Shown here in pieces: positions 39,510 to 50,103 of a DNA stretch of 64,000 nt. The notes beneath the pieces are model-generated. The model worked only from the letters and a program-made list of their open reading frames with translations. It was not told the origin of the DNA and did not search any database. Numbering within the stretch: the stretch's first letter is position 1; every line of letters starts with the position of its first letter. The stretch is taken from assembly GCA_028689065.1 (NCBI GenBank), contig JAQTWX010000002.1, forward strand, positions 1-64,000, written 5' to 3'. The translations under genes were made by a program, and so were the position numbers. The stretch is from Candidatus Altimarinota bacterium (GTDB lineage: Bacteria > Patescibacteriota > Gracilibacteria > BD1-5 > UBA2023).

Positions 39510-39537
39510 AGTATAGGGAGAAATCTAGTTTTGGCAA
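39510..39537 (-). promoter_or_regulatory. Promoter TTGCCA-16-TATACT
   Basis: On the minus strand the -35 is at 39537-39532 and the -10 at 39515-39510. It drives the structured RNA, start near 39503. Confidence 0.7.
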
Positions 39538-39555
39538 ATTTTTTTGAGAGAACTT

Positions 39556-40347
39556 CTATGCGGCAATTCTCATAAGAGTTTCATTTACAGCCTCTTTTGT
39601 CGCGAGCGCTTTATCACCAGTACTGTTCACGAGATCAAGATTATCGGTGTGGACTCGAATAATAGGAGTATCTTTATAGTATTCTCCGAGAAAATCCCTC
39701 CCGTTTTCACTGTAATAGCTATGAAGTTCTTCTGTATGTTTCTGTATCTGCTCATCAATAAAACTCCCACGTGCCTGGAGTCGTCCGAGAACCATCTCTG
39801 GTTCAGCACTTATATGGACAAGAAAATCTGGTTTTGGAAGATTCTTGAAAGATTTGTTAAATGTTTGAACAAAATCCTTACCTGCTGTTCATTTGATTTT
39901 CATATGAGCATAGACGAGTACTTGAATAATCGAAAAATCCATAACAATCACGGAATCTTTTGATTCAAGAGAAGCCTTGGTAAGGATAGCCTCATCGAGT
40001 ACACGGAAAAGCTCCTGATTCTTTTCCCAGAGAGTCTGGTCAGAGAGACCGTCCGAAGAAGCCTTGATAATCGGAAGATATGGGCTCATCTGAGGAAGTT
40101 CCGTGAGTTTTTTTACACTCGGAGGCATGAGAGGAAAATCCGATTTCAGCCGTTCATTCAGACTTTTTATAAAGATTTCCGTAAAAGTAGTTTTTCCGAC
40201 TCCAGATTGTCCGGTTATAGCAATAATAGGGAATCTTCTATGTTCAAGAAGAAATTCACGAAAAGATACTCCTGAAATCTTCATGAGCTGCATATTTTCA
40301 ATATCCGAAACATATTCGGCTACAGCTTGTGTTTTTTTCGATAGCAT
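39556..40347 (-). CDS. P-loop nucleoside/nucleotide kinase, deoxynucleoside-kinase-like
   Basis: 263 residues. Walker A is IAITGQSGVGKTTFTE. A later VIVMDFSIIQVLVYAHMK and PDFLVHISAEPEMVLGRLQARG fit the dNK/thymidylate kinase fold, the latter being the LID region with arginines. A Gly from UGA precedes TAGKDF. The first 50 residues before the P loop are extra. ATG 40347 is chosen because a promoter lies at 40404-40376. Probably nucleotide salvage, substrate not certain. Confidence 0.65.
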
Positions 40348-40375
40348 AGATGGTCTTTTAAAAATACATACATCA

Positions 40376-40404
40376 AGCATATCATAAATTGAAATGATTC
40401 GCAA
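40376..40404 (-). promoter_or_regulatory. Promoter TTGCGA-17-TATGCT
   Basis: On the minus strand the -35 is at 40404-40399 and the -10 at 40381-40376; start near 40369, 22 nt before ATG 40347. Confidence 0.5.
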
Positions 40405-40415
40405 CTCCTGAGGTT

Positions 40416-40961
40416 TTAAAGTCTGTAGTATTCATTATAGAATGGTGCTATCGCCGCCTTAAATGCGAGACTGAATTCATCCTTTCGAACGAGCATATTG
40501 TCCGACCAAGCACCCATACTCCCCTCTTCGCTCCTACTATGAACACTTCATTTAAGTGCTTCCATTACTGGTCAAAGTTCTTTTCCTTCTTCATAGAGCA
40601 TCTTTTCTATGAGAGATGGAACTTCCATAACTTGAGAAATTCCAAAGTGCCCCTCTCCTGCTTTATTCATAATATAAATCGTTCCACCAAGTACTTTCTT
40701 ATCAAGAACTGACCAAACTCCTCCTTCAATTCCCACATAAAAATCAGCTTCGATTCACTTTTTCCGAAGGTTCATGGCACGATTTCGAGCTCATTCAAGG
40801 GTTACTTCAAGTGAGAGTGGCATATCAGAAACATCGGATGGAACTTTCTCGAGAACGTACTCGATAGTGTCTCGGATATCCTTGAAATACGGACAAACAG
40901 CGACAGCTTCCTGAACTCCGGCTACTTTCGGGGAACTGGTCGTTCCAATGGCAATTTTCAT
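40416..40961 (-). CDS. Inosine/xanthosine triphosphatase, YjjX (DUF84) family
   Basis: 181 residues. MKIAIGTTSSPKVAGVQEAV, SDVSDMPLSLEVTLEGARNRA (Gly by UGA) and YVGIEGGVWSV are the conserved blocks of the YjjX/DUF84 family. These are house-cleaning NTPases that remove deaminated purine nucleotides such as ITP and XTP. Five UGA codons occur. It lies upstream of the nucleoside kinase in the same direction. Confidence 0.8.
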
Positions 40962-41048
40962 AAGAAAATAAGTGAGAAAATATTTTTTAATAAAGAGGAT
41001 ATGGAAATTACAAAGAAAAACAAATATTTCTATTCTACATATTTTTCC

Positions 41049-41076
41049 TTGCTTATTATTCGTTATTTTTTATACT
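41049..41076 (+). promoter_or_regulatory. Promoter TTGCTT-16-TATACT
   Basis: The -35 is at 41049-41054 and the -10 at 41071-41076, 33 bp before ATG 41109. It decides the htrA start. Confidence 0.55.
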
Positions 41077-41108
41077 CTCTTTCATATATTTACATACCTC
41101 AATATTAT

Positions 41109-42290
41109 ATGAAAAATCCACATATTCTCTTTATATTGACTATTCTCTGTGCATTCTTCACAACTATTTTTTCCAATATATTCCTTCAAGGAATCGGATT
41201 TTATACAATGGAAAATACTCCTTCAAATTGAGTAAAAGAAGATGTGAAAATAGATACTGCATCTTTGAAAAATTTTTCGATGAGTGTAAAAAGTGTGGCA
41301 AAGAAACTTTCCCCCTCTGTTGTAAGTATTATTGTTTCCAAAGACGTACAAACTTACAAAACTGATCCTTTTGGATTTTTTTATGAACCATCCGGAACTA
41401 TTCGTAAAAAAGTAGGTGGTGGAACTGGATTTTTCATCACAAAAGATGGACTCATGCTTACAAATAAACACGTTGTTTCCAATACTCAAGCGAGCTATAC
41501 CATCATCACTGCATGAGGAGAAGAATTTACGGGGAAAATTCTTGCATTTGACCCAACTACCGATCTTGCTATCATGCAAGCCTACGATGGGAATGGAAAG
41601 AAACTCGATGAATGTGAACCAGTAAGTTTTATCGACAATACAACTTCTTTAGAGGTAGGGGATTTTCTTATCGCTATAGGAAATGCTCTCGCAGAATTCA
41701 ATAATACTGTAACTTTCTGAGTTGTTTCCGCTCTGAACCGCACTATTGAAGCGGGAGATATAAATACAAACGAGACCGAGCTTCTGAGCGGGCTTATTCA
41801 AACTGATGTTGCTATCAATCCTGGAAATTCTGGATGACCGCTCGTGAATCTCGATGGGAAGGTTATAGGAATCAATACTGCTATCGCGAGTAATGCGACT
41901 GGTCTCGGTTTTGCTATTCCCCTCTCAGAAAAAGAAGTTACCTATCTCGTGGATTCTGTACAAAAAACAGGAACTATCAAACGAGCCTTTGTTGGAGTTC
42001 GAATGATTTCACTCAATCCAAGACTTGCTAAAAATCTCAATCTTCCACTTTCTTATGGAGATATGCTCGCCGAATCTCCCGATGCAATAGTCAAAAACTC
42101 TCCCGCAGAAAAAGCGGGATTGGAAAGTGGAGATATTATCACAGAAGCAGCAGGAATTACGATTGGAGAATCTTACAGTCTTCGAGATGTTATAAAAGAT
42201 AAAATCCCAGGAGATAAAATCACTCTAAAAGTATGGAAGAAAAAAACTCAAAAAATAGAAGTAGTAGAGCTTATTCTTGAGGAAAAATAG
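41109..42290 (+). CDS. htrA: HtrA/DegP-type serine protease with PDZ domain
   Basis: 393 residues. After an N-terminal membrane anchor (ILFILTILCAFFTTIFSNIF), the trypsin-like domain has His in LTNKHVV, Asp in TTDLAIMQ and Ser in NPGNSGGPL, whose second Gly is UGA. A C-terminal PDZ domain follows (AGLESGDIITEAAGITIG). HtrA degrades misfolded proteins outside the membrane. An in-frame ATG at 41001 would add 36 tyrosine-rich residues across the promoter and is rejected. Confidence 0.92.
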
Positions 42291-42296
42291 AAAGTG

Positions 42297-42323
42297 TTGA
42301 TTTCGAGAAAAAAACACTATAAT
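42297..42323 (+). promoter_or_regulatory. Promoter TTGATT-15-TATAAT
   Basis: Consensus -10 at 42318-42323, -35 at 42297-42302, ahead of a small gene. Confidence 0.55.
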
Positions 42324-42392
42324 CCTCTCCACTTCGGGACAAATGAATCCGAATACAATTTTTGTTCAACCAAAAAGAAGGGAGTTAAGAAT

Positions 42393-42569
42393 ATGTTGGG
42401 AAATGCAATGCATCAAACAACTTCTACTGGAGGTAGCCAAAAACAAACTCCTCCTCCATCAGCATTGAGTCATATACATGGCTCGAGTTCTCGTCCAACA
42501 ATTTTTGCCTTGCGTCGTGAACAACACTTCGCAAATCAACAAACGGGAGAAATGCAAAAACAAGCATAA
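42393..42569 (+). CDS. Small hypothetical protein, 58 aa
   Basis: MLGNAMHQTTSTGG opens a polar, Gln/Ser/Pro-rich protein without a hydrophobic core. It has a promoter, a strong ribosome-binding site (AAGGGAG about 11 nt before the ATG) and a terminator, so it is a complete single-gene unit. Such a composition suggests a disordered peptide. Function unknown. Confidence 0.6.
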   Translation: MLGNAMHQTTSTGGSQKQTPPPSALSHIHGSSSRPTIFALRREQHFANQQTGEMQKQA

Positions 42570-42584
42570 CGAACAATATGCTTC

Positions 42585-42612
42585 AGGTCGTACTTTGTAC
42601 GACCTTTTTTAT
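42585..42612. terminator. Terminator between a small gene and mltG
   Basis: 9-bp stem AGGTCGTAC / GTACGACCT with loop TTT and a T run. Confidence 0.85.
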
Positions 42613-43586
42613 TTTCCGAGAAACAGTACTCGATTTCTATTATGTTCCTCAAGAGTTTTCCCATAGTGGATAGATCCAGAATTATCATGAAGATAATAAT
42701 AATACGGAGTCGATTTAGAATAAATAGTTGCAGAAATAGTATCAACACTCGGATTTGAAATAGGAGTCGGTGGAAGATTGAGATTATTTCTCGTGTTGTA
42801 AGCGGTTTTATCATAGATATGTCCTCCGATAAATGCGGGCGTACAATCAGTCATAGTGAGACGATACGCATAACAAACTGTCGCATCTGCACCAATAAAC
42901 CATTTTTCCTCATATCGTTTTTTCAGAATTCCTGCTACAATCGGTTTATTTTCATTACTTTTTTCTTCTTTTTCCACGATGGAAGCAAATATAAGTATTT
43001 TATATAATTCAGTATTGGAAGTGAAATGAAACTGTTTATATACTCGCTCGTGAAAAGCCTTTAGAAGTGTTCGGATTATATTATCCGCTTTCGCCTCGGA
43101 ACTAATTCTATAAGTATCAGGGATAAGAAAACCTTCCAAGGTGCTTGCTTCCTCAAGAAATAAAAATTCTGTTTTTAATGTTGATGAAATATTCTCTGCT
43201 AAAGCGGTAAAATCTCCCGCCTGTATAATTCCTTTTTTTGTCAAATATGAATCTATATCCCATATATTCCACCCGGGAAGAAGTGTAATGGTAATATCTT
43301 TAGAAATAGGATTTTTAAGGACCTGACTAAAGAGTTTTTCTATTGTCGTATCTTGCTCTATAGAATATGTCCCTGCTTGAAAAGTAAATTTTCTCACAAA
43401 ATATTTTGTATATATTTTAAAAAAAATTGAGTTTACATCTATAGAAAGTTTCTGTGGGAGACTTGCAACCGTATCTCATCGATTCACGATAAAATCCTGT
43501 TTTACTACAACGATATTTGGTAAAATAGAAGTAATATAAACCACTCCTATAAGGATACTCGTAAGAAGAAAAGAAAGAAATTTCAT
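42609..43586 (-). CDS. mltG: Endolytic murein transglycosylase MltG (YceG)
   Basis: 325 residues. N-terminal membrane anchor (FLSFLLTSILIGVVYI), a LysM-like region (VNRGDTVASLPQKLSID, Gly by UGA), then the YceG domain with LEGFLIPDTYRIS, the catalytic Glu in FASIVEKEE and NLNLPPTPISNPS, whose PT-PI-NP string is diagnostic. MltG cuts new glycan strands at the membrane and limits their length. Confidence 0.92.
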
Positions 43587-43780
43587 GCAAATAAAAAAAG
43601 AATACAACTGACAGAGTATAGTGCTTTTTAGATTTTTTCAAGTGGATATACTTTTTTTTAGTTTACCAATAAATAAGTATATTTGTAAAGGTATTTTATA
43701 GGTATTAATGGTGTGCATTTTTGTATTTCTCAATTTTATATGATATATTGTTTCTATTCTTATCTGAACCATTATAAAAT

Positions 43781-45118
43781 ATGTCTCTTTCTCCAAAAAT
43801 CCAAGATACTCTTGTAAAAATAACCAATGTTTTTAAATGAATAGGAAAGAAAAATGATACCATTATGACAGGAACATCATTATCTTCCACAAATAAAACA
43901 TATGCTCAAAATAGTGATATAAAGACCCCGTCTCTCGGAGATACTGCTGTGGAGCTCGATAGTATTTTTGCAAAAGCACTTTCTCTCGGAGCATCCGACA
44001 TTCACATAGAACCAGAAGAGGAAGGTCTCCTTATACGAATCCGAGTCGATGGTCGTTTCGTGGAATATGGACGATTTTCTGCTTATGAAAAAGCTCCACT
44101 TATCGCTAAAATCAAGATTCTCTCAGGATTAAAAATCGATGAACAACGTCTTCCTCAAGATGGAAAAGCAACCTATCATGATACTACTAGTGGTAAGAAT
44201 GTTGATCTGCGAGTAAGTGCCATTCCTACTATCTATGGAGAAAAGGTAGTTATACGACTTCTCCGCAAGGAAAGTGAACTCATGGATCTTCGGTCTATAG
44301 GGGTTCTCCCGATGAATATGGTAAAAATAAAAAAACATCTCGAAAACCAATTTGGACTCGTACTTATCGTCGGACCAACAGGATCAGGAAAATCTACGAC
44401 ACTTTATTCTATGCTTTCACGATTTGATCCAGAAGAAAAAAATATATCTACTCTCGAGGATCCAGTTGAGTATCGTATCAAGTGAGTAAATCATACACAA
44501 ATCAATCCGCAAATCGGATTCAATTTCGCCGATGGACTTCGAAGTCTCCTTCGTCAAGATCCAGACATTATCATGGTTGGGGAAATCCGAGATACTGAAA
44601 CCGCTCGTCTCGCGGTCGAAGCATCCATCACTGGACATCTCGTATTTTCTACTATCCATGCAAATTCCACTGTTAATACTCTTCAACGTCTCACAAACCT
44701 TGGAATCGACCCACTTCTCATTACTTCGAGTCTTCGTCTTATTATTTCACAACGTCTCGCTCGAAAACTCTGTCCACATTGTAAGGTTGCGTATAAACCT
44801 GATGAGCTTACTAAGAAAAAAGTACTTTCTCGTATCGGGAAATATGTAAGTGAGCCAGATGATATGGTTTTCTATCGCGCTCTTGAGGGTGGCTGTGAAA
44901 AATGTAATCACAAAGGGCATAAAGGACGAACTGGTTTTTTTGAAATTCTCGAGATAACCGAAGGTATCGAGAAGATGGTTCTTGCACACGCTTCCAAAAC
45001 GCAACTCGAAATACAAGCCATTGGAGATGGAATGATTACTATCAAGGATGATGCACTTATAAAACTCGTACTCGGGGAAGTAAGTCTCGAGGAAATACTT
45101 CAAGTACTTGGTGGATAA
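43781..45118 (+). CDS. pilB: Type IV pilus assembly ATPase PilB/GspE family
   Basis: 445 residues. The N-terminal 45 residues are short compared with classic PilB. The ATPase core has SLGASDIHIEPEEEG, Walker A GPTGSGKST, STLEDPVEYRIKG (Gly by UGA), Walker B DPDIIMVGEIRD and ITGHLVFSTIHANS. A tetracysteine zinc motif (CPHC...CEKC) marks PilB rather than PilT. It powers pilus extension and pairs with PilT at 28567. A terminator follows. Confidence 0.92.
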
Positions 45119-45133
45119 AAATTATTCGTACAA

Positions 45134-45164
45134 AAAAAATCTGAACGCTTCGTTCAGATTTTTT
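45134..45164. terminator. Bidirectional terminator
   Basis: 14-bp stem AAAAAATCTGAACG / CGTTCAGATTTTTT with loop CTT. Confidence 0.88.
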
Positions 45165-45186
45165 AAATAGCAATATATTAATTGTA

Positions 45187-46128
45187 CTAAGCTAAATTAT
45201 TACTAAGATAACTTGCAGGATAATAATCTGCAAGAATCGATTTTATATGATCTCCTCCTTTATCTTCAAGTAATCATACAACCTGACATAATAATTCCCC
45301 GAGTTCAACATCTTTGCTAGAATTTGAATCCATACCTACAATAAATTCTTCAATAACAGAAGAAAGAACTTGTATATCTTCTTTATTTCACCGATTAGCA
45401 AGGATTCGCAAAAATGATTTCGGAGCCTTATTTATAAGAGTTTTTGCAGAAATTAACGATGTTTTACCCATTAAAGTCTCTGTCCAATCTGTTAATCGAC
45501 CAACAAGAACGAGAATGGTAGATATTTCTAAAAAGGCTATGATAGATCGTCGTGGATGATGTTCTGATTTTCAAGAACCATTGAAAAATTCTTTAATAAT
45601 ACTTTCTTCTGTAAAATGCTCTACAATAAACTGATTAAAATAAGAAATATATCCAGGCGCCTTATGTTCTCGATATGTACGAGTAAGAAGCTCTGTTTCA
45701 AATGTATCAGTATCTTTAAAGCCAGCATTTATAATATGTTCTAATATCTCAGTAGGTCCAATATCTGGCCCTCTGTATTTTCAATTATCAAGTAAGTACT
45801 GACTTCTTGTATGTATAGAATCTTGGATTACACTAACATTAACTCTATCAGTTTCGGAAAAATCCTCATAAATATCTGGATATTTATCCTCCACCATGCG
45901 TTTGAATGCTTCTATATTGGAAGCACTACATTTTCCAATATTAGTTCTATCATAAAAACCAAATTTCTTACAAGCATCAAGCCATGCAGCCTGAAGTTCA
46001 AGACTTAATTCTGCATCTACTGATTCTATTTTTTTTATCTCAGCTAAAAGAATACGGAGACAATATTGCTTTTGAGTTTTGTCTGTCATCGCGACTAAAC
46101 GTTTTGTTCCATCAAGTTGATTTACCAT
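45187..46128 (-). CDS. Hypothetical protein, 313 aa
   Basis: ATG 46128 to TAG 45187-45189 through four UGA codons. All-helical, soluble, with no visible motif; KYRGPDIGPTEILEHI is the most distinctive stretch. It stands alone between pilB and era, both on the other strand. Confidence 0.65.
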
Positions 46129-46305
46129 AAAATAAATTATTTATTATAAAAATATAATTCTATATAAAGAAAGCTTTATACATTTTTTTGTATTCTTGTC
46201 AAGAGTTTTTAATTAAAATGACAATAAATCTACATTAGATTTTGATATTTCTCCATATTCTCTATACTATCCGCAAGTAATTATCCCTTATTATTCCTTT
46301 TATTC

Positions 46306-47190
46306 ATGGCAGTAGAACTCGACATATCACAATTTATTAAACCGACTATAGAGAAGAAAGTCGGGTACGTTGCACTTATCGGGCGACCAAATTCTGGAAA
46401 ATCCACCTTCATCAATGCACTCATAGACGAAAAAGTTAGTGCTGTTTCCAGCAAACCGCAGACCACTCAAAAAACCATCCGAGGGATTTATAATGATATT
46501 GATTCGCAGATTATTTTCTTCGATACTCCAGGTATTCATGAGTCTAAAGAAGATTTGAATATTATTATTAATAGTCAGGCGGAAACTTCTCTAAATGATG
46601 CGGATGTAATCGTCCGATTTATCGATCTCTCTCGACAACGTGGAGAGGAAGAAGAAAAGATTGGCGAACTTCTCAAATGAATAAAAAAGCCAGTGATTCT
46701 CGTGTATTCTAAGTCTGATCTCAAACATGCAACCGAAGCAAGAAAAGACGCTATTAGCATATCTTCACGCAATAAAAATGGATTTCAAAAACTCCTTGCT
46801 ACTATTAAAAAATCTCTCCCCATTGGTCCGCTTTTCTACGACGAAGATTATTATACCGATCAAGATATGGAAACTCGTATTCGTGAGATTATCCGTGAAA
46901 AGATATTTCAAAATCTCGGAGAAGAACTACCGTATGATGTTCTCGTGGATATAGATAATCTCGAGGAGGAGAATGGAATGATAAAAGCCCTTGTTATGCT
47001 CTATGTTGCGAAAGATTCCCAGAAAAATATTCTTATCGGAAAAAACGGAGTAGTTCTCCAAAATATTGGGAAACTTGCCAGAGTTGAACTCGAAAAAATT
47101 CTCGAAAAAAAAGTATTTATACTCCTTCGAGTAAAAACTATGTCCAAATGGAATAAGAATCCAAATGTATTAAAAAAGTATTTTGGATAA
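46306..47190 (+). CDS. era: GTPase Era
   Basis: 294 residues with one UGA. G1 is GRPNSGKST, switch II is FFDTPGIHE, and the C-terminal KH domain has ILIGKNGVVLQNIGKLARVELE. The G4 motif reads VYSKSD where NKxD is usual, an Asn-to-Ser change at a guanine-binding residue. Era assists 16S rRNA maturation and 30S assembly. An N-terminal 20-residue extension precedes the G domain. Confidence 0.92.
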
Positions 47191-47201
47191 TCCTTTCTTG
47201 T

Positions 47202-47570
47202 ATGCTCAAAATCTCATCATCAGGAGAATATGCCCTTCTCCTTATAAAACATCTCTCTGATAATCCTGGAACTCATACCATCAGTGCGGTGAGCGAGAAA
47301 CTCGGTATGAAAGAGCCGTTTCTCCGAAAGACCGCGAACAAACTTGAGAAAGCGGGTATTATTTTCTCGCATAAAGGGCGATACGGCGGTGTGGAGCTCG
47401 TAAAGAAAGACATTTCCGTGTACGATATACTTTCAGCAGTTTGAGAAGATCTGAGTATTGCTATTTGTTCCAATGGAAAATGTGCTTCCTCTGAGAATTG
47501 CGGTATCACTCCGACCATTGTTAATATCCAACGCGGATTCGATACTATTTTAAAAATTACACGGCTATAA
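47202..47570 (+). CDS. Rrf2-family iron-sulfur transcription regulator
   Basis: 122 residues. A winged helix starts at LKISSSGEYALLLIKHL, and GGVELVKKDISVYDILSAVGED (Gly by UGA) precedes a cysteine loop C-x4-C-x5-C (CSNGKC, SSENC), the same spacing as in NsrR. Such proteins hold an Fe-S cluster and sense nitric oxide, iron or redox state. The stop TAA overlaps the ATG of the next gene, so they are translationally coupled. Confidence 0.82.
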
Positions 47571-48325
47571 TGTCCTACGATGCTTTTGCTTCCACATTCT
47601 CACGGTCACGAAAAAATCTCCGATGGGGAGAGATTGAATATTTTATAGAATATATGAAAAAATATTCTTCCGATGAGAAAATCTCCATCCTCGATATCGG
47701 ATGTGGAAACGGCCGATTTCTAGACACACTCAAGACTTCCTGATTCCCCTACTCCTATCTCGGAATCGACGAATCCTCTGGGATGATAAATGAAGCTCGG
47801 AAGCTTCACCCGCAGCAGGATTTCAAGGTTCTTGATATGAATCATTTGGGGAAGTTGCTCGATTCAGGAATCTCTCAAAAACGAAGTGATTCGAGTGCAA
47901 ATCGAGACCCTGAATGAACCGTACGAAGTCAGTACGGAGAATGAGGAAGCGGAGATTTAAGCTCGAAGGACAAGTTTTTCAGAGATTCATATCAATTCAT
48001 TATATTTATAGCATCATTCCACCATCTACATACAAAAGAGGAACGGAAAGAAGTACTTTTGCAAGCAAAAAGACTCCTTGTACCCGATGGAGTAATTATG
48101 ATGACGAACTGGAATCTTATAGGAGAGAAATTATTCAAAAAATACGAAAAAAGTTACAGATGAAATGGAGATTTTGGGATCAAAATAGGAATACATGAGC
48201 GATACTACCACGGATTTAGTGTGATGGAATTAGATGAGTTATTCCAAGAAAGCGGATATGAGATTCTCGAAAATCGGATATTTGAGGGAGAGAAAAATAT
48301 CGTATCTCTTATAAAAAGCAAATAA
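47570..48325 (+). CDS. SAM-dependent methyltransferase, Trm9-like
   Basis: 251 residues with five UGA codons. Motif I is SILDIGCGNGRFLDTL, and YLGIDESSGMI follows. IIFIASFHHLHTKEERKEVLLQAKRLLVPDGVIMMTNWN closely recalls the Trm9/ABH8 wobble-uridine methyltransferase family. Between them a 35-residue polar insert (KRSDSSANRDPEGTVRSQYG, then EGGSGDLSS) breaks the fold. Its DNA carries CCGTAC/GTACGG inverted arms. Coupled to the Rrf2 gene. Confidence 0.75.
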
Positions 48326-48330
48326 AGCGG

Positions 48331-48358
48331 TTGTATTTTCGTTAAATCCACATATAAT
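48331..48358 (+). promoter_or_regulatory. Promoter TTGTAT-16-TATAAT of dnaG-rpoD
   Basis: The -35 is at 48331-48336 and the -10 at 48353-48358; start near 48365. Confidence 0.65.
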
Positions 48359-48393
48359 CCGGAAAAATATTCACTCTCTTTTCTGGTTCTTTC

Positions 48394-50076
48394 ATGTCCA
48401 TCTCACAAGAAATAGAATCCAAAATTAATATCGTCGAGCTTGCTGGGCGATATTTGCAGATGAAAAAAGCAGGGGTCAATTACAAGGCACTCTGCCCTTT
48501 TCATTCAGAGAAAACTCCATCTTTTACCATATCTCCGGTCAAAAATCTCGCTTATTGTTTCGCCTGCCACCACGGAGGTGGCCCGATTCGATTCCTAATG
48601 GAGATTGAGAAGATAGAATTTTCCGAAGCACTCCATATTCTCGCAAAAGAAGCGGGAGTGGAGCTCAAAACCGATTATTACAAGGAGCGGTGAGAAAAAA
48701 CAGGTGATATCTATGATATGCACCGCATCGCCACCGATTTCTATCACGAAGAAATCAAACGTGAAGAAAATACAGAAAAGCTCAATTATCTTCTAAATCG
48801 TGGTATTACTCTCGAAACTATCGATCGATTCAAGCTCGGATACTCTGGAAATCCTCGAGAGCTTTTCGCTCGCCTCAAAGAAAAAGGATTCACCGAACAG
48901 AATATCATCGATTCCGGAATTTTTGTTGGTCCTGGACGAGATAAATTCTATGGACGCATCATCTTCCCTATCGCAAATTTTGCAGGTCATACGGTTGCTT
49001 TTACGGGACGTATCACGGGACAAGGTGAACCAAAATATCTCAATTCTCCAGTTTCTGATATCTTTAACAAGAGTGCTATTCTTTATGGATTCCATCTCGC
49101 AAAAAGTACCATTGCCAAAGAACAGAGCGTTATTATTGTCGAGGGACAGATGGATACGGTTGCCCTCCATCAAGCTGGTATCACCAATACAGTTGGTATC
49201 AGCGGAACTGCACTGACCAAGGAACATATCGGACTCATCAAGCGGTTCACAAAAAAACTTTATCTCTGTCTCGACTGAGATAAAGCCTGAGTGGAAGCAA
49301 CTTTCAAAAGTCTAGAAAATCTCTACAATGAAGATCTCGATATTTATATTATTTCTCTCCCCGAAGCAAAAGATCCTGACGAATTTATAAAATCTTGAGG
49401 AAATTTTCGCGAAGAAATGAAAAAGGCTTTGAGTCCAGTGGCTTTTTATATCAAAGAGGGGGCGAAGAAATATAATATAACAGAGATGACTGGTAAAAAA
49501 GCTATTTGGGAAGAACTCAAAAAAATGCTCAAACATATTCGAAATCCCATCGAAATCGATGCCTATATCCGAGAGATTGGAAAGATACTCAATCTCAGTA
49601 CTGATATACTTTACTCAGAGCTCAAAAACTTCCGAGAAAAGCGTGTTATTGAGGATGTAAAAAAGAAGGATGGATTTGAAAGAGCGGAACTTATCGCTGG
49701 ATATATACGACTTTACAGCTACTTTGACTTGTTTTTAGAGAAATTTCAGTATACTCTCTCCGATGGAATGTCTATTCCCTCTTTTTTCGTAATTAAAAAT
49801 CTCCTCTCTGCGAGGGAGTCTGGAAAAGAAGATGAGAACATAGACATTGATCGTCTTTCTGCTATAGAGTTATTTATAGAAGAAGAAAACACAACATTAT
49901 CTCAAGACATTATTACTGGGAAGTTTTTGGAACTTGTCGGATATCTTAATAAGCTCTGTTTTGAACAGGAGAAGAAAAAACTTCTCGAAAATATCGACCC
50001 AAACAGCACGGAATATATGGTTGAACGTCATAAACTCCAAGAAAAAGCAAAAAAAATAGGTGTGAAATTTAATTAA
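48394..50076 (+). CDS. dnaG: DNA primase
   Basis: 560 residues. The zinc ribbon is CPFH...CFAC, followed by the RNA polymerase-like core. The Toprim motifs are VIIVEGQMDTVAL and LCLDGDKAG, where both glycines are UGA codons. DPDEFIKSGG is the later acidic block, and a helical DnaB-binding C-terminus ends the protein. DnaG makes RNA primers for replication. It heads the dnaG-rpoD cluster, as in many bacteria, lacking rpsU. Confidence 0.95.
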
Positions 50077-50103
50077 ATTAAAAATTTTTTAACATTCTCT
50101 CTC

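Noticed and set aside
41001-41108. N-terminal extension of HtrA from ATG 41001
   Set aside because: Tyrosine-rich, unlike a normal N-terminus, and a promoter lies inside it; ATG 41109 fits better.
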